A stretch of DNA of 64,000 bases, from positions 188,501-252,500 of the forward strand of contig NC_060237.1 in assembly GCF_021155775.2 (NCBI RefSeq), read 5' to 3'. The notes beneath the pieces are model-generated. The model searched no databases and was not told the origin of the DNA. It saw nothing but the letters and a program-made list of their open reading frames with translations. How positions within the stretch are numbered: position 1 is the first letter of the stretch; each line of letters begins with the position of its first letter. The DNA is from Neodiprion pinetum (Eukaryota; Arthropoda; Insecta; Hymenoptera; Diprionidae). Shown here in pieces: positions 24,501 through 38,972 of the stretch. The position numbers and the translations under genes are program-made.

Positions 24501-27500
24501 CCGTCTAGTCGGAGGTATAACTCTGTTGCCCGGATTATAAGGGAAGAAGAAAAATAAGAGGATCGAACGACCGATGAGCGGCGCATCGCGTATCGTAAGC
24601 TAATAAGCCTCGTGGAGAACAAGATGTACGGACAAAAGTCTGTCCGTGTGTCAAATTCAAGTCAAGTGTCAAAGGTGTCCAAGTGTCGAAGCGTCGGCCG
24701 CAAATTACCGATCAATTGTAAGAGATTTGCCCTCTGGCTTCTGGATTTACTTTTCAGCGCCATTTTACCTCTGTCGCGAAATTTTTCCTTCATTCTCTTC
24801 GTTGCGTTTTTGTTTCGTCGCTGCTAGACGGTGCCGCAACGGTAATTAATTCAACGGCTTCTCACTATCAATTACACCCTTAATATTTTTCTTCATTATT
24901 CGCATTTTCTCATAAAACTCGACAGAGGAAATTTACAGTCGAAGAGATTGTTAAAATCTGAGTAGTTTTTTGCACTAGCATAATTATCATGATCTACGTC
25001 CTTTCACAAACTGAGATTGGATAAAAAACATGGTAGTCCGATATTTTGGCGTCATCCAAAAAGTTCGGAAGGGTCTAAAGGTGAGTCCGAAGTTTGTCAC
25101 GGAGAAGATGGCGTGTAAAAAAAAAAAAAAAATAAATCGCTTAGCAGTGATAATAAAGTACGTATAAGAATGATTTAAATTGGTCGGGAGAAGGCTGAGG
25201 TTAGCTGAAAAAAACGCGACGGAGAGAATCACCCGCTAAAAAAGACAGAACTCGAGCTGAAAGGGTTAGGAAACTTGAATTCGCATCGTCGGTCGATTTT
25301 TCGCCGTTTGAAAAAGGACGCGCGGCATTTTCGCTTTTGACGCAGGAATCGGGATTTGGCAAGAAAAAAAAAGAAAAAGAAATAGAAAAACCACAGAAGA
25401 CCGAGAATCATTTTTCACCATCTAAACAGCAGGAATTTGCCAACCAGGCGATAGGGCGCGTGGTGGAAGGCAGTCGGTCAATTTATCAGTAGTCGAGTGG
25501 ATCTTCTGCGCCGTGAATAAGACCTATCCTATCATCTTGATCCTAAAACTCGGGATTTGTAACGCGTAAGCAGCTGCCCAAACTCAAGAGCCGTCGGGGG
25601 TTCTTGTCCAGATCGGTTTCATATCGTTCGAAAACGGAATATGCAGACAAATGCCCCGGAAGAAACGTTTGCCAGCGGCTTCCTCGATCGTCTGGCGATG
25701 CTGCTGGCAGGCAGAAATACCAGATTTCGCAACGCTCGACCATCCCGATTGTCAAACGTTGATACCACTCCCGTCGAAGGGCGTGACGAACCGCTGATGT
25801 ATAATAAACACGATCGAGTTTTCGATCGATTAACGGGTCCCCGATCAATCGATCTCCAACCTCGATGATCTTGCGCCTTCTCCAAATTGACTCTCCGCAG
25901 TGCTGGGTTACTCAACTTCGACGGCTTCTACAAGCTGTACGAGGAAATGTTCAATCGATCGAATAAATAAATAAATAAATAAATAAATGAATGAATGAAT
26001 AAATAAATAAACAAATGAACAAATCAACAAATAAATAAATAAATAAATAAATAAATAAATGAAAGAGATTTTAGTTAAGGATATTATCAGGGTTCAAGCC
26101 GTGGTGCGGTGCGGTCGGCATCGTCGCAGGGGTGGAGCCGCCTCAGTACTCGTCACTATTGCAATTCGCTGTGCTTCCTCCTTCGAGGAGTTCGTAACTG
26201 TCAGTAATATCGCAACGAGGTAGCTGAAGCAGGTAGGCATGCAAAATGTTGCAGAGGAGATCACTCGCGTAATTGATACTTTTTGCTTTGAATAATATTC
26301 CGCTAACCTCTGATCGGGCATGTTTTCAATACGAGATTATCATAACCAGTCCTTCGACCGAACCACCTCACGCTCGATTCCTGACAAGATCTCTCACTAA
26401 TCGAAATCAGCGAGGGTGTCAATTCAGCCGCATTTGTTCGTGCACGAAGATGAGGCTTGACTATCAATCGCGTTTGCCCGGTTTTATTGTACAATCATTC
26501 ACATTATTCGCTTGGATTTTTCTTCTCTAACAATAAGACAAAATAAAAACCTGATCCGATGGTGTTCAATGTCACGATTTGCCACACGCTCGTGCAGTCG
26601 ACGCGATTAAATTTCAGACTAAATCCTCTTCTTCGACGTTAAGTTTCAGACTGAGAATCGGCGAGGCTTTGCGATTCGTTGAGATTGCCACAAAAACAGG
26701 GAAGTACCCTTGAGTCGCAACCTGAATCAGCGGCACAGGTTCTTCTGCTCGGGACTTCAACGCGTCTTCAACCCCGAGTAGGAAACAACCGATAAACTGG
26801 TTTGACGAGTGTGAACGCGCTCTGATGCTCGGCCCTGTTATACTGGGTGTTTCAAAACGCGCGAGTCCAGACGTCCTTATCTCCTCCTCGGGAGAAACGT
26901 GAATGTATCTCAAACTCAGAATAGTCATAATAATTACCCGACAAATTATCCCGCTGCAGGTGAATGTCGCCGTCTTCAAATACGCTGACACGAAGGCTTG
27001 GTAGGTACGCTGCTTGAATTGGGTACTGATTAACAATTGCAATTGCAGCATAAACTTTTGAGCCACAAGTGGCACACATTATAGCCGTGCGGCATCAGTT
27101 AAGTACCGCTCGTAATACCGTACGTGTCTTCCCCGGTAAATTCGTTGGAGTACAACTTACAAAAGAGGTTGGTTTATTGCAGTGACGGCGACGTCCTGCT
27201 ATATTCTCTTGAACCGAAAGAAAGAAGAAACTCTCACTATACATGAGAAGCGAGTGAGCGGTGAACTACCGGAGAACTCCGAGATTCGAACTCGCTACAT
27301 TATGCATTCGATGAAAGGAAATCGGGAAAGGAGATCTGAACGTAACTAGATAAATGCAAAAATCGAGACGAGTAAACTTTTGAAAAACTCGGGTCCGCTC
27401 GAATTCCACGTGTTTCCGCGGACATCTGATTCATACCTATCGTGCGCGAGGACGTCGAATTTACTGTTTCGTTGTAGGCCTATTGTACCTGCGCAGCGAT

Positions 27501-27783
27501 GCAGGTCCAGAGACTGGGATAGCAGGTTTGTCTCTATCTCTTACTCCTTCCCTTTCCGACCGGCAATCAGCCCGTGCAACGTGGCATCGGCGACGTTTTG
27601 CTTGTCCGTTGTTATCGTCTTGTCTGCATCTAATCAGCGACTAGGATGCATTGTTGCTGGCAAACTGACGGATTGCGACGAGCCCTGCCTAGGACTTCTT
27701 ATGCGGCGAGCCCGCGTACAGTTATCGCGATCTTGCGATTTAGCGATCTGCTCGATTGAAACGACCGATGCGTTAGTGCGGTG
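21522..27783. other. non-coding; no gene recognised
   Basis: No supported exon. An open minus-strand frame of 153 codons at 26614-27075 lacks any domain I know. The sequence CTGGGTGTTTCAAAACG near 26848-26864 resembles the ends of arthropod DNA repeats, but no partner end was found. Confidence 0.45.
25962..26061. repeat. (AAAT)n microsatellite with ATGA and ACAA variants
   Basis: About 100 bp of AAAT-type tetramers with interruptions in the middle. Confidence 0.95.
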
Positions 27784-28012
27784 GAAGGGAAGAGAGGAGG
27801 AGAGAGGAGGAGAGGAGGAGAGGAGGAGAGGAGGAGAGGAGGAGAGGAGGAGAGGAGGAGAGGAGGAGAGGAGGAGAGGGGAGGAGGAGAGGAGGAGAGG
27901 AGGGGAGGGGAGGAGGAGGGGAGGGGAGAAGGGGAGGGGAGAAGGGGAGGGGAGAAGGGGAGGAGAGGAGAGAGGAGGAAAGGATATGAGGAGGAGAGGA
28001 AGAGATGAGGAG
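27784..28012 (+). repeat. polypurine array (GAGAGGAG)n with GGGGA runs
   Basis: About 230 bp of almost pure purine on the plus strand. GGAGGAGA units at the left give way to GGGGAGGGGAGAA units at the right. Overlapping frames (Glu/Arg or Ser/Pro rich) are artefacts of the array. Confidence 0.96.
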
Positions 28013-31000
28013 CATCGGTCGATTCCTATTTGTCGGATACACGCCTCTTCCGCATGAAAACGGGGGCTCATGTCAGCTTATACCTACGATCATTCAAAGA
28101 CAAAGAATATGAAAGAAAAATCGTTTCATCATGTCCCAAGAACTGCCCTCTTGTTGGTAAAACGAACACGATGTTCGAGCCCCAAGAGAATATCAGAGAT
28201 TTGCCCCGGAAAATGAGAGTGAGTCGCTCATTCGTTCTCTTCAGGCTTACCGCGTTTACTCTTTGATGCTCGGTTCTCCTCTTTAACAACGAAAAAGAGA
28301 ACCGGAGTAATAAAGCTCAGCTCTCCAGAGACAGCTTTCGAGCCAAATCTTAAAATTCAACCGTGTACTTATATATACAAACAATCCAGATTTCGTTTCA
28401 ATCAAAATCCCAAGCTCATGACTTTACAGCATTTCCGAATACCTTTGAAGTCAACGCATGGCGTTAGACTGACGTCGTGAAATTTAAGTCAGATCCTTGA
28501 AGTTATACCCAAGAGAAAGAAATAAAGAAGGAAATTCAAATAACCAAGACGTATGAGTTGGAGGGTAGAGAAACCCCAATCCGTATACGTATAAGTACAC
28601 CCGCTTCCATCAAACGCTTTCGTTTCCGATAATCACGCGGCATTGAAGATAAAATCCGAGGGCGGGGAGGATATTTCGCGAATTACAAAGCTCTCAACGT
28701 TCGCGCGGGTGGATCATGAAGAGGTGGAAAAAGAGGGAGTAGAAGATGAAGACGAATATCATCGTGGAACCGTCCCTCGCGATGCGAGTTACGAAATTCT
28801 CGTCACGCATATTACTGCACGCGTCATACGACGACGGAGGATCGAGCACACCGCATCACGGTGCAAGCGTGTGGAATAAGCTACAGCTGCTGCTGTTACC
28901 ACAGCATTGCAAAAGGATGATCCCGCATTTTTGCTCTGCGCGGAATCTTTGTAAATGAGGCGAGAGAGTACCCACTTATCGATTCGTCACCACCGTCATT
29001 GCCACGCGTGCGTGTGTTTTATTTCAACGTTAATGCTCGAAGATGAACGAAACTCGCCCTCCTTTTCGACGCCCCGAGAAATCATCAAACGAGAAGTTAA
29101 CGAGAAGAGAAGAGAAGAAAAGAAAAGAAAAGAAAAAAGTCTCCTTTTCATTTCTTTCTTTTCTTATAAAGAAAAGAACGCGATGAAAGTAAAAATCGAA
29201 TAGGGAAACTCACCGATTAATTACCCGACCAAGCTAATGCTGAGCTGATATCAAGCTCGAACCAATTTTTTTTAAATAGATTCTACCGTTTGAATCATTT
29301 GCGCAATTAACCGCCCTAGAACGAATGACGCAACATTTGCTGCACGGCGTTGCATCTCAAAAAGGAACCGATGCAACCAACCGAGTGATAGACGATCGAG
29401 ATAATTTGTATTCAGCAGTTTTTTCTTTTCGATATTTTTTAAAGCGCCACACTGATTGCGAGTCGATTGCTTACCAGATGTTAAACCTCGAGGGTGTTGT
29501 GATGAAACAAGATGAAATAAAACGGTGCCACCTGAACTGCGATGGAGATTCATTACTCTAGACTATATACAACAAACCGAAAGACAAACAATACAAATTT
29601 TGCTGCGGCACTGCAAGCAGAATTTTCAGCCAGCTCAGCAAAACATTTTATGCTAACCAATGTTTCATGAAACATTAAGATATAATGAAATTGCCGAATT
29701 GCTATGTCAGTAATGAAATATTTCTTTTCTACTTCATGCGTGTTATCAAGACTTGTATTTCAGGCAGGCACAGCAGCTTGCCGTGAGTACCTAACAACCC
29801 GCGTCCATGTCGAACGCGCATCTGTGTCATCCGAATCCACTTGCGTGGATATCATCCTGCGGCCTGATATCGTACGGTAGGTGTTATGTGGCGCGTGGAG
29901 TCTAGTCGCTACCAGTGTGCAGCGGTGTCGATGCGCCGTTGCGCAATGAATTTCCCTCCTCTTTTTGTCTGAACTTTTTGCGTCGTTTTCTTCACCGCAA
30001 CATCAGCACCGTCAGCTACAGCCGGAGAGTTCAGCGACGCTTTTGAACGAGTTTCGACAATTTATGGGACGTTATTCTCGGTTCTGGTTATGCCCCGAGG
30101 GTATGGCTAAATGATCCCCCCATGCAGTCGCCGCTTCTACGGTGCCGTTGCCGTTGTCGTTCCGAAATATCGCCTCTATTTCCGTACGCTCGAAAAGATT
30201 TCAACGTTCGCTTTCTCATGCTTCTGAACTTGACTTCTTCGCTCCTTGTTATTCTCTCATTTTTCAAAAATGACAACAAGCTCTTGACGAACTTTCAAGT
30301 ATTCAGAAACCAGTTCATCCGTATGACGCTTGTATGTGACTGGCAAACACCGCGAGAAAGGTGCTATGAGGATCGTCGAGGAGAAGCGTGAAGAAGAGAA
30401 TTGGAGATGTTGCTTTCGAGGAGGTGGAGGATCCGCTGTCCACTTCGCTGCGCACATCAAATCGCCCGGCTCTAGAGTCGACGAGATTCGGTTACAGAAC
30501 TATGAAAACATGTAAATACATGTTCGTCGCGTGTCGTTGCATGCCTACGCGATATACTCGTACGTATTAACGCTGATGCATTTCTGAGCTCTGTCTCCTA
30601 AGTACAGAGATCACGTACCGATATACGTGTGCAAACAGATGCCATATTCACTGCCTTCGATGCGAAACGTCGATTCTAACTACGTACACACAAGTTGAAA
30701 GTTCATGAATTGACAGAGAAATGATTGGCAGAAAAGGTGAGTGAGAAAGATGCGATCGGCTGGGGCGCGTCAAGCCCTGCAGAGGCGTTATAAGGATGAT
30801 AAGATAAAGATACCCTCGAGTTATATTCACCCGTCGTTTTTCTCTGTCGTCGGCTAAACGGAGTCGAGTCGACTTCCAACTATACAGTGAATTATTTGTC
30901 GAGTCAATCTTATCGGGGACGGACGTGATGCTCGCTCGAATCGACTGCGAGGCGAGGCGAGGCGAGCCAGTGCACACTAATGACGCATGTGTGCCCTGCA

Positions 31001-34000
31001 GGCCAGGCCCTACGCGACTTCACCGGCTTTGGAATGGTTTAAGGGGACGATAATACAGCCACATAACTCCATACGGAGGAGAGGAGGTGGGAAAAGAGAA
31101 AAAGAAACGGTTACGCAACTACATAGCACGCGTTTGCGGGAGAGGCAGATAACGGGCGACACGAGAAAAAGGGAAAGGAGGATCGACCGAAAAGAGGAAG
31201 TGAGAAAATAAAAAGGAAAGTGTACAGGACACGATATATCTTCGAGGAATTATTTCCGGTCACTTGACACCATCGCGACCGTTGTTTTTCGAATCCCAGG
31301 ATCAAAAGTCCCGGTGAATTATCCCCCGACACATGGCGGCGTATTATGAGTGGAAAAAGTTGACTTACGGGTTTCCCGGAGGCAACTAGAGAAGAAACGG
31401 CACAACGAGGACGACGATGTTAGCAGCTTGCAAAGGTGGCGGGTGGTGTAGGAATAAGAGGGAAAGTGAAAAAAGAGAGGATCGTAGAAAAAGTCGCCAA
31501 CTGTATAAGCGTGGAAATATTTTAACAGCAGAAGAGTAAAACATGGTTATAATGGGCGCGGAGAGGAGAAAGGAGGGAGAAACTCTTGCAGATACTTTGG
31601 TGAAAATAAAACGTCGTCTGCGAGCTGGAGAGGAGGGAGGAGAGACGGTGCGGTTTAAAACAGAAGAAGGCACTGCAGACTGAATCTTGGGCCAAGTTAT
31701 ACAATATCTTTCAAGATGCTGCGCTACAGGCAGGCAGGCAGGCAGCTTTCAAGCCGTCCGGCGGCTGGTCGACAACCTTACAAACTCTCTTTCCGTGGCC
31801 GCCGAAAACTCCTCCCTCCGTGATATTTCTCAAGTGAACACAGTGCCATCACCCCCGTGCAGTGCCGTGACTTCCGAGATTCGACGATCCAACCCCTCAG
31901 AGAATTTAAATGAAATATTCAGCCCTCGTCACTCAAAGACAGTCCTCCGCTAGCCACTCTACTCCCCCCTATCACCTGCCAATCTGCCATTTCTGCGCAT
32001 GATTGTAGCCTCATTTATAATGTGCCCCTGCATGGTATTGATGACGGAGAGAGAATTTATTATGAATTGAGGTAAATAGCACTCGACGTATGTAAGTGAG
32101 CGATGGTGTGATGATTGATACTATAACGATACTCGACGCCACTTCATGACTTATAGTAGACGATGAACGAAGCATTCCCAGCGAATGAAATCTCGTGACG
32201 CGATATCCATTAAACAACAATGAGTAAATCGTAGATATTCACAATGGACGACTGAATGAGGGAGAGTGAAGTGAGTGCAAGTGATCAGCGCTGGAATGGA
32301 TCAGCCGATGTATCAGAGGGTTCGACAAAATATTAGGTAGGTACATACATGGTCTGTCCTCCTGTCGTTCGAACCGGAATGGGTCAAACACGCGAGGCAG
32401 AACGACTGCGAATCGTTAAGCCAGTACGTTAAGCCATTAGCTCATTGTCAAGAGTTTTTAAGTTTGAATTAATGATACGGGGACCGCGACATACTAGGCG
32501 AGTTGATCAATAACATTTCAATCGTCAGCAAACCGTAAACAATACTTGTGCAACGTGAGAGCAGAATGGCATAAAGTATTGAGAGCAAGCTACGTTGAAA
32601 GGGAGGGAATTGTTGATTTTACTGACGAGCGAAGTGGAATGATGACAGATTTTCCTGTCACGGTTGGACAGCAGCTGTCACCGCGTGGCATACGCGAAAC
32701 ATTCAAATAGGAACGCAGCAAAATGAGCCAAGTCTGAGGTCTGACAGTTGCAGAAGTAAAGCCAGGGAGGTCCGTAATTCCTTGACAAGTGGGTATAAGG
32801 GAGAACGTCTCCAGGTTTATTGCTGCCAATTCTCCCTCGGTGAAGTTCGCCGAGGCATGATGGATAGGTACAATCGGTATGTGACTCATCGTCAGTCACC
32901 CACATAAGCACATGGCCTGGAAGTTCAGCAAGTTTGGAAACTTCTACCCATGACCGAGGAGTCCAGCCGTCGGCAAACTTGGTGTTCAACGTTGAAAAGA
33001 AAACTGAGAAGATTATTAAAGAGACGCGGGCTCGTGAGTTTTCAGCTATCGAAATTTCACCCGTGTGTATCTGTCACCGGATCGGCATTGCGTCAAAGTT
33101 GCCGGAGTATAAAGTACAACGTGAAGAAACTCTCGAGTCTCTCTGTGACGGACAATGAGCTCTTCGTGCTACACCGGCTGTTCACCCAAGATGTCTAATT
33201 CTCCGACGCACGCTAGACTTTAAGTGCTGTACACTTATTTATTCGACTTTGTGTTGTAAGCTGGGGTAGGTGCCTACCCGGGAAACAACGAGCAAACCCT
33301 TGTTATTCGTTTGTCTTTCAGTTGGCCAACTATTATACGCGGTGTCGTTCTCCTCATCTTGCGAATAATTTAGGACAGACCTTAAGAGAGCGTAATTCTC
33401 TTTGTATTGAGCGAGACACCCGAAGGAGGATAGAAAAACTGCTCGTTGTTATTATCATTGTCACAGTCTCGAGAAGACCGACTTCAGAAGTCACGCCCAA
33501 GTGTTTATTTTTCTATTTCCATATTCGAATTCTCCAGACAGTGTAGGAAAGTGTTTTTACGCGTCGGGCTAAATCGCTGAAAGGCCAAGAAGGAGCACGA
33601 GGAAGATGCAAGAAAAAATTAGTAAAAAGAAAAAAAGGCCAGACAACCCGCGATGTACATACAGTTGTACCTTCTCGGCGTAAGAAGGTCATTAAGAGGC
33701 TGGACCATACGACCGTTGGCTACGGCCCAGAATCGATAAACCAAGGAACGAACAGGCATGAATGAATTAGCAAAAACGCTAAAACAGTCGCCAGAATCGT
33801 CCCGCACAGTAACGGACGAGTTAATCACGCACACGGAAGTGCTTGTGTCTGGTTCTGTACGCACAACTAGCATTATAGTAGTAAAGAACGCTAATCCGTT
33901 TTGCCATCGTTCCTACGCGCCAACGAAAATAAATCTTCGCACAGGTTTCACTGAGATTCATTGAGAACCTCTCATGTCTCATTCCGAATGAAGTTTGCTC

Positions 34001-37000
34001 CAATATCCACAGACCTGTCTTTCATTCATTTCCACGCAGTTTATCATTCCGTTGAGGAGTGAAAAGAACTCGCGGAAGAATCTTCGTTAGCTTAATGGTC
34101 TTGCACTCATTTTCAATTGAAACAATTACTGTACGAAATTGAAATTGACATATTTCATCAGAATATGCGAATTATATTTCACCCTTTTCTGCAGCATTAA
34201 CCGCCTGACATTCCAGTTGGAGGAGAAACAAAAAGTGACATAATTCAAACGAATAGTACATTGTGTCGACAGTTGAAAGATTGAAAATAAAAATTAGGAG
34301 CAAGGAGAACGAGTCGCGTTCGGGCGATTGTAGATACCGACGGTTGATAATCATGACGAGTCTTTTAATTTACGAATAATTTATAATAAATTGCCGGCCG
34401 GGCGAGAGGAGGAACAATATTATTGCAGTTATGAAGTAGGTTGGGTTAGGGCGAGTCGTTTGGCAACACCAGCGGCATGATGTATTGGAATTATTATTAT
34501 TGTTACAACTTTTTATCTCTCACCATTTGGGGTCGCATCGTGCTTGTTAAGTTCTTCATTTTTCATAGAAACAATTCTCAGCCCTGCACAACCCAAGATG
34601 TACGACAATTATTCCACGAAAGAGTTTACATCACTAAACTGACCTCGAAAAAATTATTATTCGCAATATCACACCGGAAAGGTTGTATCATTTCGAATTA
34701 CTTTGAAAAAAGAAATTAACGTTGCAACGTTATCTTGCGCTCCAGCTTTAGCGCTAACGTGAAACAAGGAACAAAAAAAAAAATACTCGTATCCATAAAC
34801 ATAAAAACGTAGAGATGAAACTGTTTTATTTTCATTTTGCTATTCACTCAGGAAGAAAAAACAATTTTTTTTTGCATCATACCTACACCTATAAATGAAA
34901 TATATGGGATATAACAACTAGAAAGAATGACAACAAAAACAGTGCACAAAATTGCGGAACGGGTCGCTAAATTCAGACAAAGGCTCTAAAAGAGTCGAGG
35001 GTATGTGGGAAAATATTTTTATACATGCGAATGTGTGTACCGTGCGCAGGTATAAAGTATGGTAGGTACATTTGTACCCTAAAACGCGAGGACCGAGTGA
35101 ATTCCCGCTGCTCGTGGCTCTAACGCGGAGTTAAGTATACAGCTGTAACCGACTGCAGTCACGGTGGTTTTGCGGAGAGCGTTAGTTAAATTGACAATTT
35201 ATATATAAGCACGTAACGTACATATGTAGCGTGCATAGAGAGGCGAGAGCTAGGCTGGCACATACAGTGAGGAGAGAGGTCAGAGTTCAACGGTGCACGA
35301 CACGCGTTGCGCAACATCGTTTCTCTGCCTGAATGCAGTGAGTATCATGGGAGGGTATCGCGTTAGTATAGGAGAAAGATACCGAATAATAATTAATTGA
35401 TATCTAAAAATGAAACCACAGAAGAAGTATCGTCACGGCGATGTTTTCTTTTTTTCTTTTCTCTTTTTTTTTGTTCATTTTTTTTTTTTTTTAGTTAAGG
35501 CAAAGCGTGGGTGCTGCGACTGCCACGTATTGGAGCGATCTTTGGAACCGAACGTGCTATACCTACATACGCAAGCCTGAATTTCACCCACCTTATAATC
35601 TGGTACTGCGGAATTCATATACGCCCTCTCTCTTCTCTTTTCTTAGTGAAATATTAAAGCGAGATAGCAATCGATACGAAAACGGTGGCTGGCCGATCAG
35701 CCGTCTGCCCGGGTACGTAATATTGAATTTTACACCAAGGTCCGAGAGTGCGCGATCGTTCGGTAAGGCTTGTGGTATAATATGGAAAAAGTGTCATAGT
35801 CTGGAGCAGTCCGACGAAATGTCCGAAGCGAGCCTGAACACAATATGCCTCCGCCGTGCCGTGTGTGCGGTACATAACGGAAGAACACGCGGACTCACCC
35901 AGTTCGTGACGTAATCGGCGGTGAGAGACGAGGTGGGCATGTATCGGGACCGATGACGACATACCTACCTGAATCACGAACCGTCACGGTCAGCGGCGAT
36001 AAAATATCACGTTAGTACAAACAACAACGACGCCCCGATATGACAGCACGCGGAGTATAGTGTAATAAAACAACATGCATAATGCATCATATTGCTAGTT
36101 TCAAGGATGTGTGTAACCTCATTATAGACATAAAGCCATACTTCTGTCGTACGCTCTGCAAGGTAGGTTGTGTCATGTACAGCTGAGAGTTGTAGTTCCA
36201 TTGTGGTGCAAAGTTTGGAATTCGCATCGTGACTCTTTACAGTAGCTCAGCTCCGACCGGTTGTTTCACGCGAACCTCCACCGTGCGAATCCGACTTGTG
36301 TGCGACGTGAGGTGTACATACGGTAACTTGATACGACAGACTGTCTACTCCCAAGCAAGCAACAAGGTACAAGGCGCAAAAGTTCCGAATCAAGTAAAAC
36401 TCGGAGTTAAATGAAACCACACTCTGTGAGATGCGGATGGACGCAAATTCGGTCACACATCTTATGCTGGTGTACAAGATGCCCGATTTACTTCGATGAG
36501 ATGAGTAATATTGGTTATCGGTGGATGACTAAACCCCGAGTTGAGCAGCATTCTTTTACACCGTGGTGTTTGAATATGCGACGAAGATCGGCAGGGTACG
36601 AGATTACATTGAGGTGCTACGAATGTCTTACTTTTCCGGAAGGAAGTGTCGTATAGCAGTTTTATCGGAAAAACGTTCCGTTGAATACTCAGGGACCAGT
36701 TGATGTACTTGGTGGAGGAGGAACGGAGGAAGAAGAGTCGACTAACCGACTAACCGACTGAAGAGGAACACGGGAACCTGCAGAAACGCTAACACGCGAG
36801 TCCAAATGTCCTCTCATTGTCTTCTGTCGGAAAAATGGTGGTCGTAAAATGGTGGAAGGTTGCCTCCAGCTGGATCCAAGATTCTCCCGAGGTGTGAAAT
36901 GGCAGAAGAAAGAGAGAGAAAGGAACGAACCACTTATACACGATTAGAAAATGCTTCGGTCGACCTAATCGGACCCTGCGAATTTCCATGGCGGTGCACA

Positions 37001-37343
37001 ATCGCTGCAACTTTAGCCTTGAGCTCACGATTAGCCTGCGCTAATCAATCGCGAGGGGACTTTCTCGATTCGTACAAACAGTACCAGAGTTAATCCATGG
37101 ACGGATAGAATGATCCCGTGCACCTACGCAAGAGGAGGTGGGATCAGCGACCGCCTAAGCCTCGTCATGTCCGAGAGATAGATATGCTTGAGGAAGAAGG
37201 TTTGATTATCCAGGTATACCCACCGTTCTCGGTCGAGCTAATTGCCGGATGCGTTATCCGAGTGACCCGAAGGCGTGGCTCCTGGCCGTGCAGCGGGATT
37301 TAGCAGGCGCATAAATTTGCAATCACCCGCGTGAGATGTTGCG

Positions 37344-37422
37344 GTGGGTAGGTAGGTAGGTAGGTGGGTAGGTAGGTAGGTAGGTAGGTAGGTATGTATG
37401 TAGGTAGGTTGGTAGGTATGCC
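37344..37422 (+). repeat. (GGTA)n microsatellite
   Basis: About 20 tetramers with GGTG and GTAT variants. Confidence 0.95.
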
Positions 37423-38914
37423 TACCCTGGCATGCAAACGCGCATGTTCATCAGCTGCAGAAAAGTAAGATTACTCATTGTCGGCAACGGCAACAAGAAC
37501 CCTGACGATGAGAAACAGATCCACCCGCCTGCCATTGCGTGCAGCTACCTAATCCAAATCCTGATCCTGATCCTCCTGCAATGCTAATTTAACGAGACTC
37601 GTTTCACCGGAGAATGCACGTTTTTCTTTTTACAGTAAAAATATTTCACAATGATTGACGTTGATCTTCTAAGCTACGGATACTCGCTTTCTCTGATCAG
37701 TCGACAAATGATTTCTTTATACTCATTTTTATTATTTGTGATCGATTCCGCTTTCGAGGAACGTTGACACTATCACGCTCACGAGAGATCATTATTTCAC
37801 GAAACGTTTATCGGATTCAACATCATAGCGAACGACTTACTATCCAATTGCATATAATGTCCCGAGTCTAAATTGTGTAACGTTTGCGACAAGATGATTA
37901 AGGGTAAAAATAAAATTGGCTGATAAACAGAAAAACTAGTTCAACAGCGCGAGCCGAATAAGATGATGGCGAAGTATATGAGGGGCAGCAGGAAATTTCC
38001 GGGGAATCGCAACTTTTTTTATACCGAGGGCAACACAGCATGAGCAGCAGCAACAGCACCGGAAGCAGCAGTGGCTAAGCTTTAAGAGACAAAATGTTAG
38101 CGGTCATCGGATCGAATTTTCATTCGCTTTTTTCCCCTCTCCCTCTTCCTCTTTTATCGTCGTTAACGACGTTTTTTCCTCGAGTTTTACATCAGGCCAT
38201 AAAGAAGTAGATATCAATCAGTCAGAGGATGGTGGTTCTGAAGGCATGGTTACAGATGCATGGAGATGTCGATACGGGTGGAAAGAGAAGATCGAGGAAT
38301 CCCTAAAATCTATTCGCGGCATCGTTTTTCTCCCGAGCCGCGAATCGTTAATGTCTCAATATAAATCGCCGAGCTTCTATATAGTTCATTTCTTCGCCGC
38401 AGAATACGGAATAACACGCACGTATTCATATTGGAATTGCTCAGCAATCGATCAGCCCGATTCGTCTGGAGAAACAGTAACCTCATGTTACAGAAAGACT
38501 CTGTGTATACTCTGCATCATATTATACATACCTACACGAACTTACGAATAGTGACATGAAATGGAAATGCAAGGGGTTTCATAACGGGAGAGGTTGCAGA
38601 AGGTGGACGAAGAAAGGCAGCGTTGATAAATTGAAGAAGAACAAGAGTGCCGGAGAACAGGTTTAGCCACTCAGCTCTTAGAGCTGGGTGATACTCGGGG
38701 TGGGAAAAGAGACGCGAAGAACGAGAAGTGACTACTCGTCGGGGATTTGAAAATGGGGAAATATCAAGACGTTGCATGATTTACAACAAAGGAACTTGGA
38801 CGTCAACCGTTAATGCGCTGACAATGAAAAATGCCGTATGTCTTTGCCGCAGGGTTGATGATTGCAGCGCGAAGTTCACCTGCACACGGGGTGGGGTACA
38901 ACTCGAAAAAATAA

Positions 38915-38972
38915 ACGAAAAAAAAAAAAAAAAAAAAATAAATAAATAAAGTAAAAAAAAAAAAAAAATAAA
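38915..38972 (+). repeat. A-rich tract with long poly-A runs
   Basis: Two A runs of about 15-20 separated by AATA units. No retroelement body is recognisable next to it. Confidence 0.9.

Noticed and set aside
26614..27075. 153-codon minus-strand frame
   Set aside because: No recognisable domain; it spans a sequence resembling repeat-element ends.
27380..28071. 225- and 145-codon frames over the GGAGGA array
   Set aside because: More than half is repeat translation; the non-repeat part has no motif.
32678..32989. 103-codon minus-strand frame with a protein-like composition (several Cys, Trp, His)
   Set aside because: I recognise no family, splice context or initiator support, and frames of this length are expected by chance in 62 kb. 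A profile search would settle it.
35507..35914. 135-codon plus-strand frame
   Set aside because: No domain, no supporting splice sites, ordinary composition.
37344..37422. Telomere-like repeat (TTAGG type)
   Set aside because: The unit is GGTA, a four-base microsatellite, not the five-base insect telomere unit.
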